DNA of 64,000 nt, from NCBI RefSeq assembly GCF_038070315.1, contig NZ_JBBPCC010000011.1, forward strand, positions 176,753 to 240,752. Reading direction: 5' to 3'. Made by a program: the position numbers and the translations under genes. This DNA is from Paenibacillus_G filicis (GTDB taxonomy: Bacteria > Bacillota > Bacilli > Paenibacillales > NBRC-103111). The notes under the pieces were generated by a model. It was given only the letters and a program-made list of their open reading frames with translations. It did not search any database and was not told where the DNA came from. Positions 25,184-33,237 of the stretch are shown here, in pieces. Each line of letters begins with the position of its first letter. The stretch's first letter is position 1.

Positions 25184-25218
25184 GCCGCTCCTTGGCTTCT
25201 GCCGAGGGGCGGCTTCTT
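25184..25218 (+). terminator. Terminator of the lyase operon
   Basis: GCCGCTCCTTGGC (25184-25196) pairs with GCCGAGGGGCGGC (25201-25213) over 13 positions including G-T pairs, with loop TTCT and tail TTCTT. It lies 26 bp after the second lyase. Confidence 0.8.
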
Positions 25219-25246
25219 GGCGTGTCTCCAACCGGATCAAGCCGGC

Positions 25247-25278
25247 AAAAAGCCCGGAGCGCAGTAGGCTCCGGGCTT
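25247..25278 (-). terminator. Terminator of the ssu-type operon
   Basis: On the minus strand AAGCCCGGAGC and GCTCCGGGCTT form a perfect 11-bp stem with a 7-base loop, followed by TTT. It lies 12 bp after the binding protein stop. Confidence 0.9.
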
Positions 25279-25289
25279 GCTCAATGCTA

Positions 25290-26366
25290 TTATTTCCCGG
25301 CCTTCACTTCGCTTAGAAGTGACAAGTCGAGGAATTTGCTCAAATCAAGCTCTTCTTTCTTCACGTCCTTGATATAGCCGGCGTCGATGGAAACCTTGGT
25401 CATCTCTTCGATGGCTTCCTTGCTGACGTCGGTCGTCAGGTTCAAGTGGCTGATGGCCGCCTTGATGAGCCCGAGATCCATCCCCTTGCCGCTGAGCTCT
25501 TTGAGGCGGTTGTTGATCAGCTCGTACGACTTATCCGGGTTGGCCTTGATGAATTCGACCGCATCGGCGTTAGCCTTGACCGCTTGCTTCGCTGCATCGC
25601 GATGCTCCTTGAGGAACTTGTCGCTGGCTACGAGAATCGTAAGTGGGTAGTTGCCTTTGTTCGGAGGCACTTGATCCCAAGGCACGATCACCTTGCCGAT
25701 GCCTTCCTGCTCCATCTGAGTGCCCCACGGCTCAGGGATGAGCGTGGCGTCGATTTCCTTCTGGCGCATGGCGATCAGCGTATCGGCTGGAGCGCGGGCG
25801 ATGATTTGCACACCGGTTTTATCTGTCGTCACGTTCAGGCCGTTCTCCTTGAGCAGCAGGCGCAGCGAGATTTCATTGGTGCTGCCCTTGGTCGGGATCG
25901 CAACGGTTTTGCCCACGAGGTCCTTCGGCGAGTTGATGCCGGAGTCTTTGCCTGCCACGAGAACCGCGCCGCCGTTGTTGGCGCCGGAGATGACCCGGAA
26001 GTTTTTGCTCTTCAGGAACTGGGAGCTGGAAGGGCCGGGACCGACATAGCCGAGATCGATCTGATCGGTCGCGATCGCTGTGGAGAAGTCGGAGCCGTTG
26101 TCGAACGCTTGCACTTCAATCTTTACATTGTCACCCCAGTATTTCTTGAACAAGCCTTGCTCCAGGGCGATGTAGCCCGGTGCGTGTGTGACATTCTTGA
26201 AGATACCGATGCGTACCGTGGATGGGGCGGCTGCGGCCGGAGCTTTCTCTCCGCCGGTTGCGGCTCCGCCTTGAGGGGTTGCCGGTTCGGATTTGCTTCC
26301 GCATGCCGTCAGGGCCAGGGAGGCTCCCAGGACGACAGCCAGAATAGATGACCATTTTTTCTTCAT
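25290..26366 (-). CDS. ssuA: ABC substrate-binding lipoprotein for aliphatic sulfonates (SsuA type)
   Basis: A 358-residue lipoprotein. The signal peptide MKKKWSSILAVVLGASLALT ends in lipobox LTAC, followed by a Pro/Ala/Gly linker. The NMT1/SsuA-type binding domain follows: GIFKNVTHAPGYIALEQGLF, DLGYVGPGPSSSQFL, DLVGKTVAIPTKGSTNEISL, LIPEPWGTQMEQEG. Substrates of this family are sulfonates, taurine, nitrate or thiamine precursors. The pairing with SsuB- and SsuC-like partners and no nitrate genes favours sulfonates; no monooxygenase ssuD is present. ATG 26366 follows AGGAGT; the upstream open frame lacks a signal sequence. Last gene of the minus-strand operon. Confidence 0.8.
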   Translation of the reverse strand: MKKKWSSILAVVLGASLALTACGSKSEPATPQGGAATGGEKAPAAAAPSTVRIGIFKNVTHAPGYIALEQGLFKKYWGDNVKIEVQAFDNGSDFSTAIATDQIDLGYVGPGPSSSQFLKSKNFRVISGANNGGAVLVAGKDSGINSPKDLVGKTVAIPTKGSTNEISLRLLLKENGLNVTTDKTGVQIIARAPADTLIAMRQKEIDATLIPEPWGTQMEQEGIGKVIVPWDQVPPNKGNYPLTILVASDKFLKEHRDAAKQAVKANADAVEFIKANPDKSYELINNRLKELSGKGMDLGLIKAAISHLNLTTDVSKEAIEEMTKVSIDAGYIKDVKKEELDLSKFLDLSLLSEVKAGK

Positions 26367-26403
26367 TTTTTCTCTACTCCTTTTTGATTGCCGATGAATC
26401 GGG

Positions 26404-27171
26404 CTAAGATTTAGTCGGGCCTGCCAGTCCGTAGCGTACAAGAAGCTTGTCTTCCAGACGCTTGAAGCAGAAGTGGTCGGAGATGGTGCCCAGTACCGCG
26501 ATAATGATCACGATACAAAGCATGAGCGCCGTATCGGCCAAATTTCGTCCATCCTGCAGCAGTTGTCCGAGTCCGACCCCCTTGGCGATCAGCTCACCGG
26601 CCACCAGCGCACGCCAGGCGAATGCCCAGGCTACGCGGACGCCCGTCATCATGTGCGGGAATGCTGCCGGAACCATGATCTGGTAGAACATCCGGAAGCC
26701 GTTGCCGGTGCCCAGCGTCAGGGCCGCCTTCGTATAGATGGCCGGAATGTTCTTGATCCCGGTACGGCTCGACATCGCCATCGTCCAGGTCGCGCCCAGT
26801 GTCGTGATGAAGATAACCGAGAAGTCATTCATCCCGAACCAGATAATGGCGAAAGGCAGCCAGGCGATACTCGGAATCGTTTGCAGCGCTACAACCAGAA
26901 ACCCTATCGTATCGTCGATGAGACGGTAACGAGCGAACAGGAAGCCGAGCACGGTCCCTACGGCGATGGAGATCACGAACGACAGCAGCAGCCGCTTGAT
27001 GCTTTGCAGCGTCGCCTCCAGCAGCTGGCCGTGGACGAAGCCGTCATAGAACGCTTGAAACGTTTGCAGAGCGGAAGGGAACTTCCAGCCCCAATCAAAA
27101 ATTCTAAATCCCGCCTCCCAGGCCGCTAGAAGCAGGATCAGAAAGATCGTTCTTCTTAAGGCTGTACTCAT
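26404..27171 (-). CDS. ssuC: ABC permease, SsuC/TauC type
   Basis: A 255-residue permease with six hydrophobic helices. Characteristic segments are the short N terminus MSTALRRTIFLILLLAAWEA, FLVVALQTIPSIAWLPFAII after helix 3, the EAA-loop equivalent KAALTLGTGNGFRMFYQIMV, and PHMMTGVRVAWAFAWRALVA. These are standard for the sulfonate/nitrate/taurine permeases. Its ATG at 27171 has GGGAGGA upstream and lies inside the 3' end of the ATPase gene, a 68-bp overlap. The binding protein starts 37 bp downstream. Confidence 0.85.
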   Translation of the reverse strand: MSTALRRTIFLILLLAAWEAGFRIFDWGWKFPSALQTFQAFYDGFVHGQLLEATLQSIKRLLLSFVISIAVGTVLGFLFARYRLIDDTIGFLVVALQTIPSIAWLPFAIIWFGMNDFSVIFITTLGATWTMAMSSRTGIKNIPAIYTKAALTLGTGNGFRMFYQIMVPAAFPHMMTGVRVAWAFAWRALVAGELIAKGVGLGQLLQDGRNLADTALMLCIVIIIAVLGTISDHFCFKRLEDKLLVRYGLAGPTKS

Positions 27172-27943
27172 CGCCGGTTTCCTCCCTTACTACTTTCTCT
27201 AGCTCGTCTGCCAGCGCTTCCATGATAAGGGCTTCCACATGATGCAGAACCGGATCGGCCTGATTGCGGGGACGCGCAGCCTGAACGGCAAATTCCTTCT
27301 TGATGCTGCCGGGACGGGTGGACATCACCAGCACGCGGTCGGACAGGATGACCGCTTCTCTAATATTATGAGTAATAAAAAGAATAGTCTTGCGGGTTTT
27401 CAGCCAGATTTCCTCTAGGTCCTTATGCAGGATAAGGCGGGTTTGCTCGTCCAGCGCAGCGAAGGGCTCATCCATGAGCAAGATCTCCGAATCCATGGCC
27501 AGCGCCCGGGCGATAGCCGCCCGCTGCTTCATGCCGCCGGACAGCTCATGCGGGTAACGGTCCGTGAATTTGCTGAGGTGAACAGCCTTGATATGCTCCT
27601 TGGCGATCTCCTCGCGCTCCGCCTTGCCGATTCCTTTCTGCTTGAGGCCGAAGGCGACGTTCTCCAGCACGGTCAGCCAAGGAAACAGCGCATGCTCCTG
27701 GAACACGACGACCCGGTCCGGACCGGGTCCGCCGCAAGGCTTTCCGTTCACGGTAATAATGCCTTGCTCCGCGTTCTCGAGCCCTGCTACCAGGTTCAAC
27801 AGCGTGGACTTGCCGCAGCCGGAAGGACCGAGCAGCGAAACGAACTCTCCCTTGCCGATCGTAAGTGACACGTCATGTATCGCGGTATAAGGGGCCGAGC
27901 CCCGTTGCTGGAACGTCTTGCTGACGTTGCTGATTTCGATCAA
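27104..27943 (-). CDS. ssuB: ABC ATPase, SsuB/TauB type
   Basis: A 279-residue ATPase. It shows Walker A GPSGCGKSTLLN, Q-loop VFQEHALFPWLTVLENV, signature ELSGGMKQRAAIARAL, Walker B SEILLMDEPFAALD, and the switch His in FITHNIREAV. The TTG at 27943 is preferred because AAGGAG stands eight bases upstream and it gives MIEISNVSKTF, the normal family start; the frame is open back to 27979. The C-terminal 22 residues (EYSLKKNDLSDPASSGLGGG) run across the start of the permease gene. First gene of the operon, with a promoter and palindrome at 28001-28031. Confidence 0.85.
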   Translation of the reverse strand: MIEISNVSKTFQQRGSAPYTAIHDVSLTIGKGEFVSLLGPSGCGKSTLLNLVAGLENAEQGIITVNGKPCGGPGPDRVVVFQEHALFPWLTVLENVAFGLKQKGIGKAEREEIAKEHIKAVHLSKFTDRYPHELSGGMKQRAAIARALAMDSEILLMDEPFAALDEQTRLILHKDLEEIWLKTRKTILFITHNIREAVILSDRVLVMSTRPGSIKKEFAVQAARPRNQADPVLHHVEALIMEALADELEKVVREETGDEYSLKKNDLSDPASSGLGGGI

Positions 27944-28000
27944 AGCAATCACTCCTTGTAACGTCATTCTGGATGCCAAAATCCCGTAAGCATTTTCAAA

Positions 28001-28031
28001 CTAATTCTATAGGAATTAGAAAAGTTGTCAA
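28001..28031 (-). promoter_or_regulatory. ssu operon promoter with palindromic operator on the -10
   Basis: Reading the minus strand, TTGACA (28031-28026) and TAGAAT (28009-28004) are separated by 16 bp. A palindrome CTAATTC-N5-GAATTAG (28001-28019) covers the -10 region, so a repressor bound there would block the promoter. It contains ATAGGAATT, a motif found in CymR-type sulfur-repressor sites; the regulator assignment is inferred. Confidence 0.6.
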
Positions 28032-28114
28032 CTTCATTTTTTAGAAGGAAAACCGCCGATTTTGTCGAATATTTACAAATAGGCATATTTTACCGTAGAA
28101 AGGGATGAGTCCGC

Positions 28115-29023
28115 ATTAAACGTTATCAACGCGTACTGCTTGCTGCAGGGGTGCTCGGAGGGGTGTTCACCGCCGGGGTTTACGCACAGGATGTGCTTGA
28201 GCGGGTGGAGGCTTACCTGCGCCCGGATTTTCAAGTCGTGATTGACGGGGAGAATGTCAGGATGGATAGTCCGGTACTCGTCTATAACGATACGAGCTAC
28301 CTGCCTCTGAAGGAGATCTCCCAGCGCCTCGGCGCGAGCGTGTATTGGAAGAGTGAGACGAAGCAGATTTATATCAACACGCGGGTCAATACGGAGCAGC
28401 GCCAGGAGGATCCGAATCCAACCTACGAGACGATTGAACTCAACAATCCTTATTCGGCCATGGTCAGTTACCTAGGGGCGGAATATCCCGTACTGGTAAC
28501 CTCCAACATTAAGTCAGGGAGCTATGGCCGCTACTACCGGGAATCCGATGTGAAGCGTATGGGGGTGGATACCAAGGGGTTGGCCAAGGCCAAGGAGCGT
28601 CTGACTAACGAGGTGTTCGTTCATGAGAACGAACTGGCCAAGCGCTGGAAGCAGACTCCGACACAAACGTATGCTGCAGGCTATGAAGCTTATGTCATCG
28701 CGGATGAACTGCATCCGAAGAAAATCGATATATTGCGCAGTCATATCAAGGGTATGGAGAGATTGACCTACGGGGATGTGGAGTACAGTTCAAAGCCGAT
28801 TATAGTGCAAAAAGTACCTGACAAGGAAAATGCATACGACCTACTGTATCTGGAAACTGTCCGCATGCTAAATGTGTATGTGAATTCCTCCAGCCGTTAT
28901 AAAATCGCTCGCTTGGTCATTTCGCAGGATATCTTCAAATCCGATTCCTATGTCGTCAATAATCAGAATACGACCGATCTGGAGCTTGAGGCGCAGAAGC
29001 GGGAGCATCCGGAGAGCAAGTAA
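28115..29023 (+). CDS. Secreted stalk-domain protein with apparent ATT start
   Basis: A 302-residue exported protein. After the signal peptide comes a stalk domain (FQVVIDGENVRMDSPVLVYN, YLPLKEISQRLGASVYWK, KQIYINTR) at about residues 29-88, then an unassigned helical and beta domain rich in charged residues (LAKAKERLTNEVFVHENELA). No ATG, GTG or TTG in frame gives a proper signal peptide. A stop lies at 28106 and the first GTG (28151) would remove the positively charged head. ATT at 28115, ten bases after AAAGGG, gives (M)KRYQRVLLAAGVLGGVFTA, a textbook signal peptide. Either translation starts at ATT or an ATG has mutated. The GTG 28151 start is the conservative alternative. Confidence 0.65.
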   Translation: MKRYQRVLLAAGVLGGVFTAGVYAQDVLERVEAYLRPDFQVVIDGENVRMDSPVLVYNDTSYLPLKEISQRLGASVYWKSETKQIYINTRVNTEQRQEDPNPTYETIELNNPYSAMVSYLGAEYPVLVTSNIKSGSYGRYYRESDVKRMGVDTKGLAKAKERLTNEVFVHENELAKRWKQTPTQTYAAGYEAYVIADELHPKKIDILRSHIKGMERLTYGDVEYSSKPIIVQKVPDKENAYDLLYLETVRMLNVYVNSSSRYKIARLVISQDIFKSDSYVVNNQNTTDLELEAQKREHPESK

Positions 29024-29082
29024 CCGCCAATCGAAAAGATCCAGACTCGCCGGTACAGTACGCCTAATCTGCGGGGGAGGGA

Positions 29083-29778
29083 TCAACGCGGATCTTTCCC
29101 CCGCCAGTACATAATCGCGATCTGGGTCCGGTCCCGCACGCCGAGCTTGCTTAAAACTTCAGTCACATAATTTTTGACCGTGCCCTCGCTCAGGAACAGA
29201 TCCTGGGCGATTTCTTTGTTGGAGAGCCCTTCGGCAATCCGTTCCACGATCTGCAGCTCGGTGGCCGTTAGTCCGTACGGCTCCAGCCGGGAGCCCGGCG
29301 AATCTACGGAGGCTTCGGCCTGAGTCTGAGGGATGCGCGGCTGACCGGCGCGGGCTCCGGGTTGAATCCAGTCCGTCAGCTTGCGGGCGATATCCGGATG
29401 GATCAGCCAGTTGCCTTGATGGACCGTCTTGATGCCCTGCACGATGCGGTCCGGAGGGATGTTTTTCAATAGATAGCCGCTCGCTCCGTTACGCAGTGCT
29501 TCCACGATATAGTCGTCATCGTCGAAGGTCGTCAGGATCAGTACGCGCGTATCAGGAGCCGTCTGCTTAATCAGGCGCGTACCCTCCACCCCTGAGCAGC
29601 CGGGCATGCGGATATCCATCAGCACGACATCGGCCTCACCTCCTGCAGCTACGTAAGCGTGGGCAGCCTCTCCATCGCCGAAGGTTCCCGCTACGGACAG
29701 CTCGGGGTCCAGCTCCAGAATCATTTTCAGGCTCTCGCGTATAAACGGGTCATCATCGACAATAATGACATGAATCAT
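29083..29778 (-). CDS. NarL/LuxR-type response regulator
   Basis: A 231-residue response regulator. The receiver (residues 1-120) has DDDPF, phospho-acceptor Asp in VVLMDIRMPGCSGVE, Thr in ILTTFDDDDY, and Lys in YLLKNIPPD. A proline/glutamine linker follows, then a LuxR HTH (GLTATELQIVERIAEGLSNK, EGTVKNYVTEVLSKLGV). AAAGGAG precedes the ATG. It lies 34 bp downstream of its kinase, and the pair is divergent from an ABC exporter, the arrangement of LiaRS/DesRK-like modules that control neighbouring efflux pumps. Confidence 0.9.
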   Translation of the reverse strand: MIHVIIVDDDPFIRESLKMILELDPELSVAGTFGDGEAAHAYVAAGGEADVVLMDIRMPGCSGVEGTRLIKQTAPDTRVLILTTFDDDDYIVEALRNGASGYLLKNIPPDRIVQGIKTVHQGNWLIHPDIARKLTDWIQPGARAGQPRIPQTQAEASVDSPGSRLEPYGLTATELQIVERIAEGLSNKEIAQDLFLSEGTVKNYVTEVLSKLGVRDRTQIAIMYWRGKDPR

Positions 29779-29812
29779 GGTCAGCCTCTCCTTTATCCTG
29801 TACGGTTAAGGT

Positions 29813-30952
29813 CTAATGCAGGCTTCCTTCCTGGGACAGGGGCAGTATGGTTATGATCCGAAACGGATGCTCGCCTCCGAAGGTCAGTTCCCCTCCGACC
29901 AGCCGTACCCGTTCCTCCATGCCGCTAAGCCCAAGTCCCTTACGCAGGTTAGCCAGATCGGGCAGCTTGCCGTTATTGGAAACGGTCATCACGACCCGTT
30001 CGTTGTCGTAATGCAGATGCAGGTCGATTTCCGTAGCGCCTCCGTGCCGGATCGCATTGGTGACAGCCTCCTGCGCATTGCGGTACAGAATGATTTCCAG
30101 ACTCGGATAGATCGGGCGCGGCAGGCCGGAGATGTGATGAGAGACAGCCAGCCCGCGGTCTGCGGCCAGACTGTCGATCAGCCGGCGAATGGAAAAGCTG
30201 TGCAGCTCTTCGTCTGCCGGCTTCAGCCTCCTCACCGTATGCCGCAGCGTATCCATGCTTTCCGTCAGGTGATCGCGCACCTGTCCGGTCAGCTTCAGTG
30301 CCTCGGCTTGCCGGTCGGGCATGAGACGGATCGCGGCTTCCAGCATCATCTTGGAACGGATCAGCTTATGTCCCAGATCGTCGTGAATATCCCGGGCGAT
30401 CCGGGTCCGCTCCTCGGCCTGGGCGAGCTGCTCGACCCTGCCGGCGTATTCGAGCAGCCGGTTTCTTGCCGCGTCCAGCTCATAGGCTTTATGCCGCAAT
30501 TGGTCGTACACCTGCTCCAGATCGCGTGTCTGCCGCCCTGCGTCAGACAGCCTCAGCAGCAGCCCGCCGATCGTCAGCGCGCACAGGTTGGCGACAAGGG
30601 TGAGCTGCAGGTCCGTATGACCGTATAGAGTTGCATTCAGAGCAACGAGATGAAAGGCGAGCTGCGGAAGACGCAGGGGCTCGTGCCCGTCGCGACTGGA
30701 TGCAACCATACCCGACAGATGACAGAGAAAGAGAAGCCCTCCGTAAGTTCTCCCCAGCCAGACAATGGCTAATGTTTCGATCAGGCTGGCCATTCCCCGC
30801 ATGTGCTCCGGCAGCCAGGACCGGCGAGCCTGCGCCCAGACGAGCAGAAGCAGTACGCAAAAGGTAAGCCAGCCAAGCTCAGGCAGCGGGATGAAATAGG
30901 CCGTGCCCAAAGCCGGCAAAATAAGCAATAAGTACCGCAGCCATACAAGCAT
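29813..30952 (-). CDS. Sensor histidine kinase, HisKA_3 (DesK/LiaS-like)
   Basis: A 379-residue membrane kinase. About five or six hydrophobic segments occupy residues 1-140 with almost no extracellular loop, as in intramembrane-sensing kinases. A coiled coil follows, then the HisKA_3 motif EERTRIARDIHDDLGHKLIR with its phospho-acceptor His. The HATPase domain has AQEAVTNAIRHGGATEI, and DLANLRKGLGLSGMEERVR as its glycine motif. AAGGAGG precedes the ATG. By position it signals to the LuxR-type regulator and, by inference, reports envelope or drug stress to the divergent ABC genes. Confidence 0.9.
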   Translation of the reverse strand: MLVWLRYLLLILPALGTAYFIPLPELGWLTFCVLLLLVWAQARRSWLPEHMRGMASLIETLAIVWLGRTYGGLLFLCHLSGMVASSRDGHEPLRLPQLAFHLVALNATLYGHTDLQLTLVANLCALTIGGLLLRLSDAGRQTRDLEQVYDQLRHKAYELDAARNRLLEYAGRVEQLAQAEERTRIARDIHDDLGHKLIRSKMMLEAAIRLMPDRQAEALKLTGQVRDHLTESMDTLRHTVRRLKPADEELHSFSIRRLIDSLAADRGLAVSHHISGLPRPIYPSLEIILYRNAQEAVTNAIRHGGATEIDLHLHYDNERVVMTVSNNGKLPDLANLRKGLGLSGMEERVRLVGGELTFGGEHPFRIITILPLSQEGSLH

Positions 30953-31005
30953 AGTATCCTACCGCCTCCTTGGCCGATTATATCATACAGATTTCCTTTC
31001 ACGAA

Positions 31006-31037
31006 GGTGACTTTGGTCACCCGCAACTCATGACCAA
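31006..31037. promoter_or_regulatory. Nested palindromes between two-component and ABC operons
   Basis: GGTGAC-N4-GTCACC (31006-31021) is a perfect inverted repeat. It overlaps a second one, TTGGTCA-N11-TGACCAA (31013-31019 and 31031-31037). They sit in the 162-bp gap between divergent operons, upstream of a TACAAT box at 31067-31072, and are a candidate operator for the adjacent response regulator. Confidence 0.5.
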
Positions 31038-31114
31038 GGCTAACTGTGAGGATCGGCACGCTGTTGTACAATGGATGAAGCTATAGAACGACAAGATCCA
31101 AAGGAGCGTGCAGG

Positions 31115-32050
31115 ATGAGCTTGGTGCAGATCGAACAAGTGGTCAAACGTTACGGAGGTATGATCTCAGTCGATCATCTGACTCTGACGATCCGGCAAGG
31201 GGAGATATATGGGCTGCTCGGTCCGAACGGCGCGGGGAAGAGCACGACGATCAAGATGCTGTGCGGATTGCTGGACATCGATCAGGGGGAGATCCGGGTT
31301 GACGGTTTCTCCGTACGCCAGCGGCCTCTCGATGTCAAGAGACGGATCGGGCTGGTGCCACAGGATCTGGCAATCTACGAGCGGCTGACGGCGCGGGAGA
31401 ATGTGAATTTCTTCGCCAGATTGTACGGCTTGCGGGGCAATCTGCTGCAGGAGCGCGTGGATGAAGCGCTGGAGTTCGTCGGACTGAGCGACCGCCAGCA
31501 TGAGCGGCCCGGGGAGTACTCAGGCGGGATGAAGCGGAGGCTGAATATTGCGTGTGCGATTGCCCACCGGCCCAAGCTGATTATTATGGATGAGCCCACT
31601 GTCGGCATTGATCCGCAATCCCGGAATCACATCCTGGAGTCGGTCCGGCAACTCAACCGGATGGGCTCCACGATTATTTACACCAGTCATTACATGGAGG
31701 AGGTCTCGGCGCTCAGCACCCGAATCGGCATTCTCGACAAGGGGCATCTGATTGCTGAGGGGACGCAGGAAGATTTGCGTGCGCAAGTATCCGACGAGGA
31801 AAGGCTCATCCTTCAGACGGCACATATGTCGGCTGCGGCTGTCCAGGAGCTGCAATCGCACCCGCGGATCAAGCGGCTTACCGAGACCGACGGCAGGCTG
31901 GAAGTGTGTGTGCCTGCGAATCATGCACCGTTGCAGGACGTGCTGTTCATCCTGTCCAAGCATGATGTTACCATTCAGTCCCTAACCCGCGTGGAGCCGG
32001 ATTTGGAAACGTTGTTTCTGTCCCTGACCGGACGGACGCTGCGGGATTAG
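31115..32050 (+). CDS. ABC transporter ATPase (DrrA/NatA-like exporter)
   Basis: A 311-residue ATPase. It has Walker A GLLGPNGAGKSTTIKML, Q-loop LVPQDLAIYERLTARENV, signature YSGGMKRRLNIACAIA, Walker B KLIIMDEPTVGIDPQ, switch His in IIYTSHYMEEV, and the DrrA-type C-terminal domain (VTIQSLTRVEPDLETLFLSL). AAAGGAG stands eight bases before the ATG. It starts a three-gene operon with two ABC-2 permeases and is divergent from the two-component pair. An efflux role for a lipid-soluble drug or peptide is likely; the substrate is unknown. Confidence 0.9.
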   Translation: MSLVQIEQVVKRYGGMISVDHLTLTIRQGEIYGLLGPNGAGKSTTIKMLCGLLDIDQGEIRVDGFSVRQRPLDVKRRIGLVPQDLAIYERLTARENVNFFARLYGLRGNLLQERVDEALEFVGLSDRQHERPGEYSGGMKRRLNIACAIAHRPKLIIMDEPTVGIDPQSRNHILESVRQLNRMGSTIIYTSHYMEEVSALSTRIGILDKGHLIAEGTQEDLRAQVSDEERLILQTAHMSAAAVQELQSHPRIKRLTETDGRLEVCVPANHAPLQDVLFILSKHDVTIQSLTRVEPDLETLFLSLTGRTLRD

Positions 32051-32067
32051 GGGAGGTGAATAGTAGC

Positions 32068-33237
32068 ATGGCAAACATAGCTCTGATCGCGTGGACTCAC
32101 ATCAAGATGATCAGCCGGGTGCGGGTAGTGATATTCGTGATGATGGTATTTCCGCTGCTGCTGATCGTCATTCTCGGCTCGGCACTGTCCGAATCGTTCG
32201 GTACCGTGGATATGAAGCTGAAGCCGGTGAAGATCACGGTCGTCAATCTGGATCAAGGCATCTGGAACGAGCGGATGCTGGGATACCTCCATTCTCCCGA
32301 GCTCGAGGGAGTGCTGGAGGCAAGTCAAGGGAGCACGCGCGAGGAGGCGGTCGAACGCCTGCGCACGGGCAGCTCGGAATTTGCCGTGGTTATTCCGGCA
32401 GGCTTCGGGGCCGCTCTCCAGGAGGGCGGAGCGGCCAATTGGGAGCTGATTGCCGGCAAAAACCGGCAGCAAAATCTGATCGCCCAGACGGTGCTGTCCG
32501 GTTATCTCGACAGGATCAATTATACACAGGCGACGGCAATCGCGGCCGTCCGTCAAGGTGCCCAGCCTGCCGTTGAGGCGGAAGGCGGAAGAGACAGGGC
32601 GGCCTTGATCAAGCTGGGCAGACTCGGTGAGCAGGGGCATCGTTATACGGCCATGCAATATTACGCCTCTTCTATGCTCATTATGTTCATGCTCTATTCC
32701 GGCATGATGCTAGCGATCACGCTGGTAGGAGAGCGGGAGAGCCACACGCTTGCCCGGCTCTCGGCGCTGCCAGTCAGTATGAACCAGATAGCCGGCGGCA
32801 AGATGCTCGGCCATACGCTGCTGACGCTGCTCCAGGCGGCACTGATCATCGTATTTACGCAGTATGTATATGGAGTGGACTGGGGGGACAGCCTGCAGCT
32901 GCTCGCCGCGAACTGTCTGGCTGTGGCGGCAGCTTCCATGAGTATCGCGATGATCGTCACGGCTTTTGCCAAATCGATTAAGGCGGTCACGGGCACCTTC
33001 CAATTCGTCATCATCATCATGACCTTCTTGAGCGGAGGCTTCACGGCCGATATGCCACAGGTCGTCGAGCTGCTGGGCCGGTTTACCGTCAACCAGTGGG
33101 CGATGCAAAGCCTGCTGCATCTGATGATCTATGAACATGCGGCAGCCGTCCAGCAGCTAGGAGTACTCGCGGCAATCGCGGCCGGACTTGTGATCGCTTC
33201 GGGAATCACGTACTGGAAGGTGGGATACCGTGAATAG
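32068..33237 (+). CDS. ABC-2 type permease
   Basis: A 389-residue ABC-2 permease. A first helix (VVIFVMMVFPLLLIVILGSA) is followed by a large extracytoplasmic domain (about residues 45-200), then five helices including YYASSMLIMFMLYSGMMLAI, LLTLLQAALIIVFTQYVYGV and TFQFVIIIMTFLSGGF. A conserved GERESHTLARLSALPVS loop faces the ATPase. ATG 32068 has GGAGG eleven bases upstream; a GTG at 32056 would be too close. It overlaps the next permease by eight bases. Confidence 0.88.
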   Translation: MANIALIAWTHIKMISRVRVVIFVMMVFPLLLIVILGSALSESFGTVDMKLKPVKITVVNLDQGIWNERMLGYLHSPELEGVLEASQGSTREEAVERLRTGSSEFAVVIPAGFGAALQEGGAANWELIAGKNRQQNLIAQTVLSGYLDRINYTQATAIAAVRQGAQPAVEAEGGRDRAALIKLGRLGEQGHRYTAMQYYASSMLIMFMLYSGMMLAITLVGERESHTLARLSALPVSMNQIAGGKMLGHTLLTLLQAALIIVFTQYVYGVDWGDSLQLLAANCLAVAAASMSIAMIVTAFAKSIKAVTGTFQFVIIIMTFLSGGFTADMPQVVELLGRFTVNQWAMQSLLHLMIYEHAAAVQQLGVLAAIAAGLVIASGITYWKVGYRE

